Source: Bacteroidia bacterium
Lineage (GTDB): Bacteria; Bacteroidota; Bacteroidia; J057
Reading direction: 5' to 3'
DNA: 64,000 nt
NCBI GenBank assembly: GCA_041391665.1
Contig: JAWKNO010000002.1
Span: 62,001 to 126,000 of the forward strand
Of the stretch, positions 1 through 8,473 are shown piece by piece. Below the pieces are notes generated by a model that was not told the origin of the DNA, searched no databases, and was given only the letters and a program-made list of their open reading frames with translations. The translations under genes and the position numbers were made by a program. The first letter of the stretch is position 1, and each line of letters opens with the position of its first letter.

Positions 1-2088
1 GAAAGAGCCGAAAAACTCCAGCAAATCGACCAGCTAAAGGATCAATTTCTGGCAAATACCTCGCATGAACTCCGCACGCCGTTACATGGTATTATCGGGC
101 TGGCAGAATCTCTTCGTGAAAATCTAAATGGCGAGTTGGCTGAAAAACAAAAGGAAAGCCTGGGGCTGATTATTTCCTCTGGAAGGCGGTTGAGCAACCT
201 CGTCAATGATCTGCTCGATTTTGCCAAAATGAAAAATGACGAACTTCAGCTTGTAAAAAAGCCCGTAGATGTCCATACCCTTACGGAAGTAGTGCTTAAG
301 ATTAATACTACCCTGGCAAAAGGGAAAAATCTGGAATTGGTTGACTGGGTGCCTGACGATCTTCCTCCGGTAGATGGCGATGAAGACCGGCTGTTGCAAA
401 TTCTTCACAACCTTGTCGGCAATGCGATTAAGTTTACCCCTCATGGTACGGTTGCTGTTCACGCTGCACAAAAAGATAATATGATCGAAATTTCTGTCAG
501 CGACACCGGGATCGGTATTCCTGCGGAAAAACACAGTGCAATTTTTCAGGAGTTTGTGCAGGTTGACGGATCCGCAAAAAGGAGCTATGCCGGAACGGGA
601 CTGGGGCTGAGTATTACGCAAAAGTTGGTAGAACTTCATGGCGGTAAAATCTGGGTAGAATCTCAGATTGGAGAAGGGTCTGTTTTTTATTTTACCCTGC
701 CAGTCGCAACTGGAACCAAACAAAAGTTTCAGCCTTCCGTGTTAATTACCCAGCCGGTTGTCTATCAGAGCTTCAGTCATGATCCTGCCGGAAACCATTC
801 AGATCCTGCTTTTGCGCCTGTTGCAACTAATGGAAAATATAAGGACCAGCCGATACGTGTACTCATCGTCGATGATGAGCCTGTAAATCTTCAGGTGGTA
901 AAAAACCATCTGGCTGACCCCCGTTATGAAGTTACCCTTGCCATCAATGGCGAAGAAGCGTTGCGTGCGATGGAGTCCGGGAAAAAATATGATCTGGTAC
1001 TGCTGGATATCATGATGCCTGAAATGTCAGGATTTGTCGTCTGTCAGCGAATCAGGGAGAAATTCCTGCCCTCAGAGTTGCCCATTATTATGATCACAGC
1101 AAAAAACCAGGTAGCAGACCTTGTGCAGGGATTTTCTTCTGGTGCGAATGATTATTTGCCTAAACCCTTTACCCGCGACGAATTTCTGGCCCGTATCAAA
1201 ACCCATATCAACCTTTATCAGTTTAATTCCGTTGCTTCCAGATTCGTTCCCAATCAGTTTCTCCGCTCCCTGGGCTACGAAAGTATTACGGATGTAAAAC
1301 TGGGAGATCTGGTGCATAAAGAAGTAACCGTATTCTTTTCTGATATCAGGGATTATACCAGCTTGTCTGAACGGATGACACCGGAAGATAATTTTCGGTT
1401 TGTAAATGCATATGCAGGGCGAATGGGGCCAATTATTCAGAAACACAGAGGGTTTGTAAACCAATATCTGGGCGATGGGATTATGGCTATTTTCCAGACG
1501 CCAGATGAAGCTGTATTGGCCGCAGTGGAGATGCAAAAAGCTTTATTTAATTATAATCGGGAACGTGTGGGACAGGGGCGACAGCCCATCCGGGTTGGCA
1601 TGGGATTACATACCGGGCCATTGGTAATGGGGATTATCGGAGATGAGTTGCGGATAGATGCAGCCACGATTTCTGATACCGTCAACACTGCTTCACGTAC
1701 GGAAGGCCTGACAAAGTTTTATAAGGTGAATATGCTGGTCAGTGAAGCGACTTTTCAGAAGCTCAATGATCCTTCGCAGTTTAACTATCGGTTTTTGGGA
1801 AAGGTGCAGGTGAAAGGGAAAAAGCAGACTGTCGGATTTTACGAATTTTTTGATGGTGATCCGGAGGGCGAAATTACCCTTAAATGGGGGAGTCGGGATG
1901 CCTTTGAGCATGCACTCAATGCCTATTACCGGAGAGATTTTCACGCTGCCATTTCAGGGTTTAAGGATACATTGAAGCTCAATCCCGGCGACTCCGCCGC
2001 GGGTTATTATCTCAGCAAATCTGCTGAATACCTCAACAACGGGGTAGGCGATGAATGGGTCGGCGTAGAGCTGATGGAAACCAAATAA
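1..2088 (+). CDS. Hybrid sensor histidine kinase / response regulator / class III cyclase (5' truncated)
   Basis: The reading frame is open from base 1, so the N-terminal sensor part lies outside the window. Numbering from the first visible codon: a HisKA H-box (SHELRTPLHG, phospho-accepting His22), a HATPase domain with N-box (NLVGNAIKF) and G-boxes (DTGIGIP, GTGLGLS), a receiver domain with phospho-acceptor Asp336 in LLDIMMPE and the conserved Lys in LPKPF, then a class III nucleotide cyclase domain (about 440-620) and a short helical, TPR-like tail. The cyclase keeps both metal-binding aspartates (Asp448, Asp492) and the transition-state Asn562/Arg566. The purine-selecting Lys and Thr/Asp positions are Gln488 and Ala555, so the nucleotide made, if any, is unclear. 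A phosphorelay that gates a cyclase in one chain is the likely logic. The gene ends at a hairpin terminator shared with the convergent gene. Confidence 0.93.
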   Translation, partial: ERAEKLQQIDQLKDQFLANTSHELRTPLHGIIGLAESLRENLNGELAEKQKESLGLIISSGRRLSNLVNDLLDFAKMKNDELQLVKKPVDVHTLTEVVLKINTTLAKGKNLELVDWVPDDLPPVDGDEDRLLQILHNLVGNAIKFTPHGTVAVHAAQKDNMIEISVSDTGIGIPAEKHSAIFQEFVQVDGSAKRSYAGTGLGLSITQKLVELHGGKIWVESQIGEGSVFYFTLPVATGTKQKFQPSVLITQPVVYQSFSHDPAGNHSDPAFAPVATNGKYKDQPIRVLIVDDEPVNLQVVKNHLADPRYEVTLAINGEEALRAMESGKKYDLVLLDIMMPEMSGFVVCQRIREKFLPSELPIIMITAKNQVADLVQGFSSGANDYLPKPFTRDEFLARIKTHINLYQFNSVASRFVPNQFLRSLGYESITDVKLGDLVHKEVTVFFSDIRDYTSLSERMTPEDNFRFVNAYAGRMGPIIQKHRGFVNQYLGDGIMAIFQTPDEAVLAAVEMQKALFNYNRERVGQGRQPIRVGMGLHTGPLVMGIIGDELRIDAATISDTVNTASRTEGLTKFYKVNMLVSEATFQKLNDPSQFNYRFLGKVQVKGKKQTVGFYEFFDGDPEGEITLKWGSRDAFEHALNAYYRRDFHAAISGFKDTLKLNPGDSAAGYYLSKSAEYLNNGVGDEWVGVELMETK

Positions 2089-2118
2089 AAAAAGCGGGTG
2101 TAAAAACCCGCTTTTTTT
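2089..2118 (+). terminator. Intrinsic terminator, probably bidirectional
   Basis: An 11-bp stem (AAAAAGCGGGT, 2089-2099, pairing with ACCCGCTTTTT, 2106-2116) with a 6-nt loop is followed by a run of seven T (2112-2118). It starts directly after the cyclase stop codon. The A-run on the other side makes it usable by the convergent minus-strand gene as well. Confidence 0.85.
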
Positions 2119-2145
2119 ATTTAGATCATATAGCAAGTAAAGTTA

Positions 2146-4506
2146 CTACTTTGCAATAAGCAGTCGCTTGACCGCGTGTTTTTCGCCACTTGAAATCTCT
2201 ACCATATAAATTCCATCGGGAAGTTCGGCGGAGAGCTGGACATTCACTTCGTTCTGACCTTTCTGACCCCAACGGGCAACTTCGCTGCCATTTACATTCA
2301 CAATTTTAATAACCAGAGAAGTATTCAAGCCAAATACTTCGAGGTTGCTGATTGTAAAGTTTCCAGCCGTAGGGTTAGGATAAAGTTCGATCAGATTTTC
2401 GTCAATCAGATCTGATATGCCTGTAGCTGCTTCTGTTACGTCAATAGAGTCAACAACCGAACAGCCATTGGCATCAGTAACCGTTACCGCATAGGTGCCG
2501 GGAGCAAGGCCTGAAGCTGTGGGAGAGCTCTGTGCATTGGGGTCATTCCATGCGTAGGTGTAAGGACCTGTGCCTGCGCCAGCCGTTGCAGTAGCTACGC
2601 CGTTGGATAGGCCATTCCAGGCAACTTCATCCAGTACAATCGATACGGTCGGCGCTGGTATGATATCAACGGAAATGCTATCCTGCGCATCGCAACCTAT
2701 GGAGTCGCTCACTGTTACAAAGTAAGTCGTAAGTCCTGTTACAGTAGGCGTAATGCTGGCTGTCGTTTCTCCTGTGCTCCATTCATATACGTCTCCTCCC
2801 GAAGCAGTCAGCGTGGCAGTAGCGCCTTCACAAACTGCCGAATCACCAGCTACTGCCGGAGTCGGGATCGGATTGACATGAACCCTGAACGAATCCAGTG
2901 AGAAACAGCCATTGCCATCAATCAGGGTAACGCTGAAGGTCGAATCCATAGGGGGCGCAACTGTCCAGGTTCCTGGTAGTGGTCCTCCAATATTCAGCGT
3001 GATCGAATCACCGATACAAATACGATCGGTAGGACCGGTGAGGCTTACATTTTTCTGGTCGGGGCCAAAATTCATGCGGATCATAAATGCCGATGCCAGG
3101 GTAGGAACCGCAGCTTCCAGCAAGGTCCAACGGGTAACGCCGTCTCCGAAGAAAGCCGTACCTGGCACCAGACCATCAAAGTCATACCCAAAACCGAGGT
3201 TGTTGAGATTGTATTGCTCACAGGCGATGAAGTATTTTCCTGCCGGGAGCTCATTCTGGCAGGTAAATCCGAGGGTATGCCAGCCTCTGGAAGGAATTTG
3301 CCAGTATACCGTGGAGTCAAGAACTGCAGAGGTGTCGGGCTCGCCGGGGATATCATTTCCAAAGCCATAAAGTAGTACCCGGAGAGTATCCCCAATGGTA
3401 GAACTATTGAGGAAAAATGAAGTGGAAGTCAGAATATCAGGCTGAGTCAACTCAAACATAAGTCCGAAAACTCCCTGTGATCCTGTAAAACCCAGTCCAC
3501 CATTTGCCGTACTGTCATCTCTGGCAAAAACGGAATCGACGACCGCAACGCTTTTCTGGTTGTTGAGCGGGAAGGTGTCATTTTCGGCGGAAGTAAGGGT
3601 AAAAGACCCTACTCCCCCCTCAGTCGGTGCGAATGGGGTACCAAAAGCTGCTGAAGCAAACTGGAAAGATTGCAAAGAGTCAAGCGTTACGCTGTCTGCA
3701 AAAGAACCAAAGCTCCCTTTAAAGACCAGGTTTGTAAGTGTCTGCAAACCACGGTTTTGGATTGTACCTGAAAGAGAATAAACTGCACCCTGTGACGGAG
3801 GAGCAAGCGTATAACCCGCAGGTGCTGTAAGGGTAATCCCAGCACTGATAATTCCACCATCTATTACCGGCTGGTCATAAACCGAGAAGTCGTCAATGGC
3901 AATATCGTGAATAAAGTCCCCGTAGTTGTTGTTATTGACCCGGAAGCGGAACCTTACGATCGGAGGAAGGCCATTGAGTGAGAGGATTTTTTCCGTCCAA
4001 CCGGTTCCCAGTACCCCGGTAGAGTCGATAGTAGTCCAAACAGAACCATTAAAATAATCAACTTTCAGGTCGTTGAAACTACTGTCAGCTCCGAATGCGG
4101 CACTGGCAACGTTTGCATTGCTATGCACCCAGAAAGCCAGACGTGCATTGGGGAGAGCGGAAAGATTGAAGAAAGGCGTGAAGATGGTCACCGAGTCATT
4201 GTCTCTGCCTGAATCTTCGACATACAGATAGACGCCGGTTGCATTACCGAGGGTATGGTCGTTGGTCGGCCCGGTATTGGCAGATGGCGTAGAGCCTTTT
4301 ACTGCGTACCAGTCCTGCGCGCCGTCACCGGCAATGTCATTGACCCATTGGTCAGGGAAAACCGCGGGGTTGGGCTCTGCACCAGATCCCTGAGCGCCCG
4401 TGGGAAAGGCATCAAAATTTTGAACGTAGGGGAAACTGCTGATAGGCTGAGTCCATGCCCATCCAAATAGCAGCATTAACATGGTTAAGGTAATGGTTTG
4501 TTTCAT
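2146..4506 (-). CDS. Secreted multidomain adhesin-like protein with T9SS C-terminal sorting domain
   Basis: The 786-residue product has a signal peptide (about 1-19). Next comes a jelly-roll/MAM-like region (about 22-215, ending in IDDFSV), a stretch resembling a CARDB domain, Ig-like segments rich in Cys-Gly-Asp turns, and a SprB-type repeat (GPYTYAWND...GTYAVTVTDANGC, about 620-690). The last 80 residues are a type A T9SS sorting domain (ELYPNPTAGNF ... ending KRLLIAK). Family knowledge indicates export by Sec, then passage through the type IX system with removal of the tail and attachment to, or release from, the cell surface. No catalytic motif is visible, so adhesion or matrix binding is inferred. 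It stands alone between a shared terminator and a 85-bp gap upstream. Confidence 0.88.
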   Translation of the reverse strand: MKQTITLTMLMLLFGWAWTQPISSFPYVQNFDAFPTGAQGSGAEPNPAVFPDQWVNDIAGDGAQDWYAVKGSTPSANTGPTNDHTLGNATGVYLYVEDSGRDNDSVTIFTPFFNLSALPNARLAFWVHSNANVASAAFGADSSFNDLKVDYFNGSVWTTIDSTGVLGTGWTEKILSLNGLPPIVRFRFRVNNNNYGDFIHDIAIDDFSVYDQPVIDGGIISAGITLTAPAGYTLAPPSQGAVYSLSGTIQNRGLQTLTNLVFKGSFGSFADSVTLDSLQSFQFASAAFGTPFAPTEGGVGSFTLTSAENDTFPLNNQKSVAVVDSVFARDDSTANGGLGFTGSQGVFGLMFELTQPDILTSTSFFLNSSTIGDTLRVLLYGFGNDIPGEPDTSAVLDSTVYWQIPSRGWHTLGFTCQNELPAGKYFIACEQYNLNNLGFGYDFDGLVPGTAFFGDGVTRWTLLEAAVPTLASAFMIRMNFGPDQKNVSLTGPTDRICIGDSITLNIGGPLPGTWTVAPPMDSTFSVTLIDGNGCFSLDSFRVHVNPIPTPAVAGDSAVCEGATATLTASGGDVYEWSTGETTASITPTVTGLTTYFVTVSDSIGCDAQDSISVDIIPAPTVSIVLDEVAWNGLSNGVATATAGAGTGPYTYAWNDPNAQSSPTASGLAPGTYAVTVTDANGCSVVDSIDVTEAATGISDLIDENLIELYPNPTAGNFTISNLEVFGLNTSLVIKIVNVNGSEVARWGQKGQNEVNVQLSAELPDGIYMVEISSGEKHAVKRLLIAK

Positions 4507-4591
4507 CTAAGGAAAAGTTAGGTGGTTTTGAACGGGTGAAAATCTAAGTGATATTTTTTGATTTTTCAACGAAAATCGATTCCCAATTTTT

Positions 4592-5956
4592 TTAATCGGT
4601 ATAGTAGGCGCCAAAAACTATCATCATCTCATCCTGGCTAAGTAAACCAAACCGGAGGGTCTTATTTTCTGTATTGTTATAAGTCGCTTCTGCACGAAGT
4701 CCCTGACCGGCTTCCAATACCAGTGGCGGATCCATTTCCAGCATGGGGGGGTGTTCCCAGTCGTTGGTGTAATACAGCAATTTTCCATCGACACTGCCTC
4801 CAACACCAAAAATACGGAACTCAGTCATGTGTTGGTGCGCGTGGGAGAAAAGTAAAAATATATGCCTTCGTTCATTAAAGGTATAGGTCTTTTTGATGGT
4901 TGTTACCTGGTTGGGGGGCAGCTCAAAGTTATCGTTATTCAGGAATATATTTTCGGCTACGTGAGTAACTTCATTTAGCGGAACGGTATGAACATTTACA
5001 TATATCTCTCCGGTTGCTGTATCGTTGCTCCGGTTGACATAATGGGAATTCATGTCCAGCCCGTGGCCGGCTTTCAGGCGTAAGGCAACTCCTTCAGGAA
5101 AGGTATAGTTGGTCAACCGCCACTGTGTTCCGTAAAAAAATACCTGATCCTGAATCGATATGACAGTCGGAAGAATATATCCGCCCCATGGATCTCTCAA
5201 GTCCCGGTAAGTATTTGGCGTAGGTTTGGCTGCGCCTGACGGAAAATCATACAAAATAAAATGGTGTGTGCCCGGGCGCATGGAAACCTCTACCTGCCTG
5301 ACAAAAACATCCTGGCTGTTATTCAATGGATTGTAATAAAAAAACTCTCTTTCATAGTTGGGGATCACATCAAAAGGTCCCAGATGAAGCTGAAAACCTG
5401 AAGCCGGAGGCGTGAGCGCTGTAAAACTCAGGTCTGAGAGTGGCTGCCTTGTTGTATCTTTCAGCAAGTCCAGGCTCACGACTTCTCCTTCTGAAGGTGC
5501 TCCTGCCAGTATCCATTCGCGGATGAAAGCTAATTCTCCATTGGTCAGAAAAGGACTTCCCAATGGCATCATATCGCCGTATTCCGTATGGTCATTGTAA
5601 AAATGTTCCTGCTCTTTTGCGTTGATTTTTTCCCACAAAAAACTGGTGTACAGACTTTCCAGCCCTTTTTTTCCCACAAGAAGGAGTCCATCTTTTTGAG
5701 CTGCTTCATTGTGGGGAACGCGATCCACAAGCTGTTCATATCCTTCATCAGCCGTAAGAACCAGATCTGACTCCAGAGAATACGTGGTACCCGCTGCGTG
5801 ACAACTTACACATCGGGGCTCAAAAATCTGTTGCTGAATGACTTCCCATGAAGATTCGGTTTCCTCTCCAGGGGGAGTGGGTTCATGGGTTTTACATCGG
5901 ATAAAAAATATAGCCGTAAATACAGTGATAAACAAAAGGGTATATCGGTAATTCAT
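4592..5956 (-). CDS. Cytochrome c / copper type II monooxygenase-like lipoprotein
   Basis: The 454-residue product starts with a hydrophobic signal and a possible lipidated Cys21, although Arg at -1 is unusual for a lipobox. A single haem c motif (CVSCH, 49-53) and a downstream Met-Pro (MMPLGSP, about 129-134) form a small cytochrome c domain. The remainder resembles the two-lobed PHM/dopamine beta-hydroxylase fold: a His-His pair (231-232), a lone His305 in NSHYVN, a His-x-His cluster (372-376) and the Asp-Glu-Met motif (Met444), which match the CuH and CuM ligand pattern. A periplasmic or surface copper oxygenase that takes electrons from its own haem is the inference; the substrate is unknown. 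The TPR gene upstream on the same strand is 24 bp away and may be co-transcribed. Confidence 0.78.
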   Translation of the reverse strand: MNYRYTLLFITVFTAIFFIRCKTHEPTPPGEETESSWEVIQQQIFEPRCVSCHAAGTTYSLESDLVLTADEGYEQLVDRVPHNEAAQKDGLLLVGKKGLESLYTSFLWEKINAKEQEHFYNDHTEYGDMMPLGSPFLTNGELAFIREWILAGAPSEGEVVSLDLLKDTTRQPLSDLSFTALTPPASGFQLHLGPFDVIPNYEREFFYYNPLNNSQDVFVRQVEVSMRPGTHHFILYDFPSGAAKPTPNTYRDLRDPWGGYILPTVISIQDQVFFYGTQWRLTNYTFPEGVALRLKAGHGLDMNSHYVNRSNDTATGEIYVNVHTVPLNEVTHVAENIFLNNDNFELPPNQVTTIKKTYTFNERRHIFLLFSHAHQHMTEFRIFGVGGSVDGKLLYYTNDWEHPPMLEMDPPLVLEAGQGLRAEATYNNTENKTLRFGLLSQDEMMIVFGAYYTD

Positions 5957-5980
5957 AAAAAAGGTAAATTTATTTGTATG

Positions 5981-6643
5981 TCAGGGTTTAGGAGAAAGGT
6001 TCTTCAAACAATGGGTTTCATATTGAAATTTTGCATTGAATGCGTGTTTATTCACTGCCTGATGGAAATCTTCGCAGGCCTGCGCTTCCTGCCCTAATGC
6101 CAGATAACATTCTCCCCTCCCGAGAAAATATTCCCCAACCCTACTGTCTTTTCCAATGGCAATATCATAATCGTTGAGCGCTTTCCCGTATTGTTTATCG
6201 CCGGAATAAGCTGTGGCCCGAAGGTAATAAAATTCTGCCTGCAATGGGTCCAGTTGTATGGCCCGGCTGAAGTCATTTATGGCTTCCTCAAATTGTTCGA
6301 CGCGTAAACAGGCTTTGCCCCGGTTGCTGTAATAATCCGCCCGTCGGGGGTGAATACGTATCGCCTGCGAAAATGCGTCAATGGCTTCCGCATACTGTTG
6401 CAACTCAAAATGACAAACCCCTTTGTAATAAAAGTAGTTGGCGTTTTTGTCGTTTATCGTGATGGCTATTTCGTAAAGTTTTAAGGCTTCAGCGTATTCT
6501 CCCATTTGTGCATGCTCAAACGCCTGGGCGCCGGGATCTTCCTGATGCTGCGAAAAAGCGTCAGCAGGAAAACTGCCAAACCAGAAACTTATGATTAATA
6601 CAAACAAATATGGAATATTATGAGTCATACAAAGGGCTTGCAT
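5981..6643 (-). CDS. Exported TPR-repeat protein
   Basis: The product is up to 220 residues long. An internal Met at residue 6 (start at 6628) would give a more compact signal peptide (MTHNIPYLF...), so the start is uncertain. After the signal, at least four TPR units follow (about 38-195), with typical patterns such as YAEALKLYEIAI, YAEAIDAFSQAI and FEEAINDFSRAI. There is no enzyme domain. TPR proteins of this size are protein-interaction scaffolds. The only clue to its role is its position 24 bp upstream of the copper/haem lipoprotein gene on the same strand. It may help assemble or dock that protein, but this is inference. Confidence 0.8.
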   Translation of the reverse strand: MQALCMTHNIPYLFVLIISFWFGSFPADAFSQHQEDPGAQAFEHAQMGEYAEALKLYEIAITINDKNANYFYYKGVCHFELQQYAEAIDAFSQAIRIHPRRADYYSNRGKACLRVEQFEEAINDFSRAIQLDPLQAEFYYLRATAYSGDKQYGKALNDYDIAIGKDSRVGEYFLGRGECYLALGQEAQACEDFHQAVNKHAFNAKFQYETHCLKNLSPKP

Positions 6644-6778
6644 GAATAAATTTACAAATAAATTGGGAATGTTTTTGCCTTTGTCCTATAAGTGACGGAT
6701 GTCAGCAGTTTTTATATCTACCTTTCTTTTATTTGTGGATCGTACATATATACACTTCGACTATTAATAGATGATAAT

Positions 6779-7711
6779 ATGAAAGCTCAATTGATTTTAC
6801 TTGGCTGTTTGGTTTTTTTGATATCCCCTGGCTGTCAACACAGTGATAAAACCGATGGGATTCACGCGGTAGCTCAAATTTATTCCGACCGCGACTTCCA
6901 AAACTACTGGTATCAGGGGAAAGCTGAAATTACCAGCTACGACCTCGAACAGGCCCGCTATGGAGAAATTCATTCGGGAAATGCTGTGTTGATTTTTGTA
7001 ACGGAAGATTTTTCTGCAAAAAAACAGGTAAAACTCGACGATCCCGCTCAGGCCGGCAATGACAGGGTACCGATCATGAAACTTAACCTGACGAAAAAGT
7101 TTAATACAGGTATTTATCCTTATTCGATGATGCAGTCGGTGTTTACACCGGTAGATCTGAAAGCTTTTCCCAATACCCTTAAGACGACCATGTCTTCTCA
7201 GGAATGGTGTGGGCATGCATTTACCCAACTCAATCTGTCCGGAAATGAATATCGCCTTACCGGCCTTTCCTACTTTGAATCAGAAGGAGATGAGGACTTT
7301 TCAATCAAAAAACACATCCTCGAAGATGAATTGTGGACCCGTATCCGCATTTCCCCTAAAAACTTGCCCACAGGAGAAGTTACCCTCATTCCCGGTAGCT
7401 TTTTCAGCCGGCTGCGACATAAAGATATTCAGCCCCGGCTGGCTAAACTAAACCTCACGGAAAATGGGGAAATGATGGATTATTCGATTTATTATCCCGA
7501 AGAGGGTCGCGAACTGGTGATCCATTTCCAAAAGGTTTTTCCCTACAAAATCACGGGATGGGAAGAATCCTATGTCAGTGGCTGGGGCCCTTCTGCACAA
7601 AAGCTTACCACGCGCGCTACAGCTAAAAAAACTATGATGACAGACTACTGGACCAAACACAACAACGCCGATTTGGGCCTTAGAACCGAACTGGGGCTTC
7701 CAACAGAATAA
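6779..7711 (+). CDS. Conserved Bacteroidota lipoprotein (family often mislabelled as a septum inhibitor)
   Basis: I chose the ATG at 6779, since it begins a clean lipoprotein signal (MKAQLILLGCLVFLISPGC). The frame is open further upstream to 6692 but encodes no useful N-terminus there. The 310-residue product has no motif known to me as catalytic. I recognise it as a conserved Bacteroidota family with the segments YWYQGKAEITSYDLEQARYG and SQEWCGHAF. Databases have sometimes named members 'septum formation inhibitor Maf', but the Maf pyrophosphatase motifs are absent. The mature protein is probably attached to a membrane facing the periplasm. It is transcribed alone, divergently from the TPR gene. 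Confidence 0.75.
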   Translation: MKAQLILLGCLVFLISPGCQHSDKTDGIHAVAQIYSDRDFQNYWYQGKAEITSYDLEQARYGEIHSGNAVLIFVTEDFSAKKQVKLDDPAQAGNDRVPIMKLNLTKKFNTGIYPYSMMQSVFTPVDLKAFPNTLKTTMSSQEWCGHAFTQLNLSGNEYRLTGLSYFESEGDEDFSIKKHILEDELWTRIRISPKNLPTGEVTLIPGSFFSRLRHKDIQPRLAKLNLTENGEMMDYSIYYPEEGRELVIHFQKVFPYKITGWEESYVSGWGPSAQKLTTRATAKKTMMTDYWTKHNNADLGLRTELGLPTE

Positions 7712-7718
7712 CGAGAAC

Positions 7719-7748
7719 AAAAAAAGCAGTCCCGGTTAAGGGACTGCT
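7719..7748 (-). terminator. Intrinsic terminator for the minus-strand gene at 7791-8225
   Basis: A 9-bp perfect stem (AGCAGTCCC, 7725-7733, with GGGACTGCT, 7740-7748) surrounds a 6-nt loop. The A-run at 7719-7725 reads as a T-run on the minus strand, which gives the direction. It lies 8 bp after the stop of the convergent plus-strand lipoprotein gene. Confidence 0.8.
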
Positions 7749-7790
7749 CACGTACCAGTCGATTGCTACTACTACTCACCTACTCAACTT

Positions 7791-8225
7791 TTATCTTCTT
7801 GCCTGTCTGCGGTATCCATTGCTGCTACTGTTGCGGGGCGTGGGGGTACAGACGATGGGCGCAGGTTGCTGTTTTACGATTACTACCGGTCTGCGATATA
7901 CGGGGTAGCGGTTGTAATAGGCTCCGTAAAAACCCGTGCCTCCGTATGCATAAGGATTTCCGTAATAAAATGGGCTGTTGGGAAGTTTGGCCAAACGCTC
8001 ACGTTCAAGTTCGGTGTTTACAAAGGATTCGAGTGCGCGTTTTTTCCGCTTCCAGGCTTTTTTCTCCATTTTGCTCATCATGCGTTTGTCCATGCTTCTC
8101 AGCTCCACCAACTCTTGCTGGGCTTTGATGATCGCATCACTGTAACTGCTGCTATTCTGAGCGTATGACAAGCTTACCATCGTTACAATGCTAAGGGTCA
8201 GGAAATATTTTATTATCGTTTTCAT
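7791..8225 (-). CDS. Small exported basic protein of unknown function
   Basis: The 144-residue product has a signal peptide (MKTIIKYFLTLSIVTMVSLSYAQ). A charged helical stretch rich in Lys, Arg, Glu and Met follows (about 30-80, KKAWKRKKRALESF), then a Gly/Tyr/Pro-rich low-complexity tail ending in Arg residues. I recognise no family. Signal peptide and composition suggest a periplasmic or envelope-associated protein, perhaps binding peptidoglycan or another polyanion, but this is guesswork. Its own hairpin terminator and a 248-bp upstream gap indicate a monocistronic gene. Confidence 0.7.
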   Translation of the reverse strand: MKTIIKYFLTLSIVTMVSLSYAQNSSSYSDAIIKAQQELVELRSMDKRMMSKMEKKAWKRKKRALESFVNTELERERLAKLPNSPFYYGNPYAYGGTGFYGAYYNRYPVYRRPVVIVKQQPAPIVCTPTPRNSSSNGYRRQARR

Positions 8226-8473
8226 ATCTGTATGTGTTAAGTGTTTTGTCTGTTTCTGTTACAATTGTCTGAACGTCAGTGTGTAAAATATGTTCGAGTG
8301 TATGAAATAACCGTGAATGGGAAAATAACAACTGTGTAACTATGCTTTTCAAACGTGTAGGGTGAATGGGGGCGTGTAAGTGTGGTTTTTGATAAATTAG
8401 ATGGCAAGTTTTCTTACATGTGGTTTCAAAATCCGGAAATTATCGCGAAGTTGAAATTGAAAACTCCTTTCTG

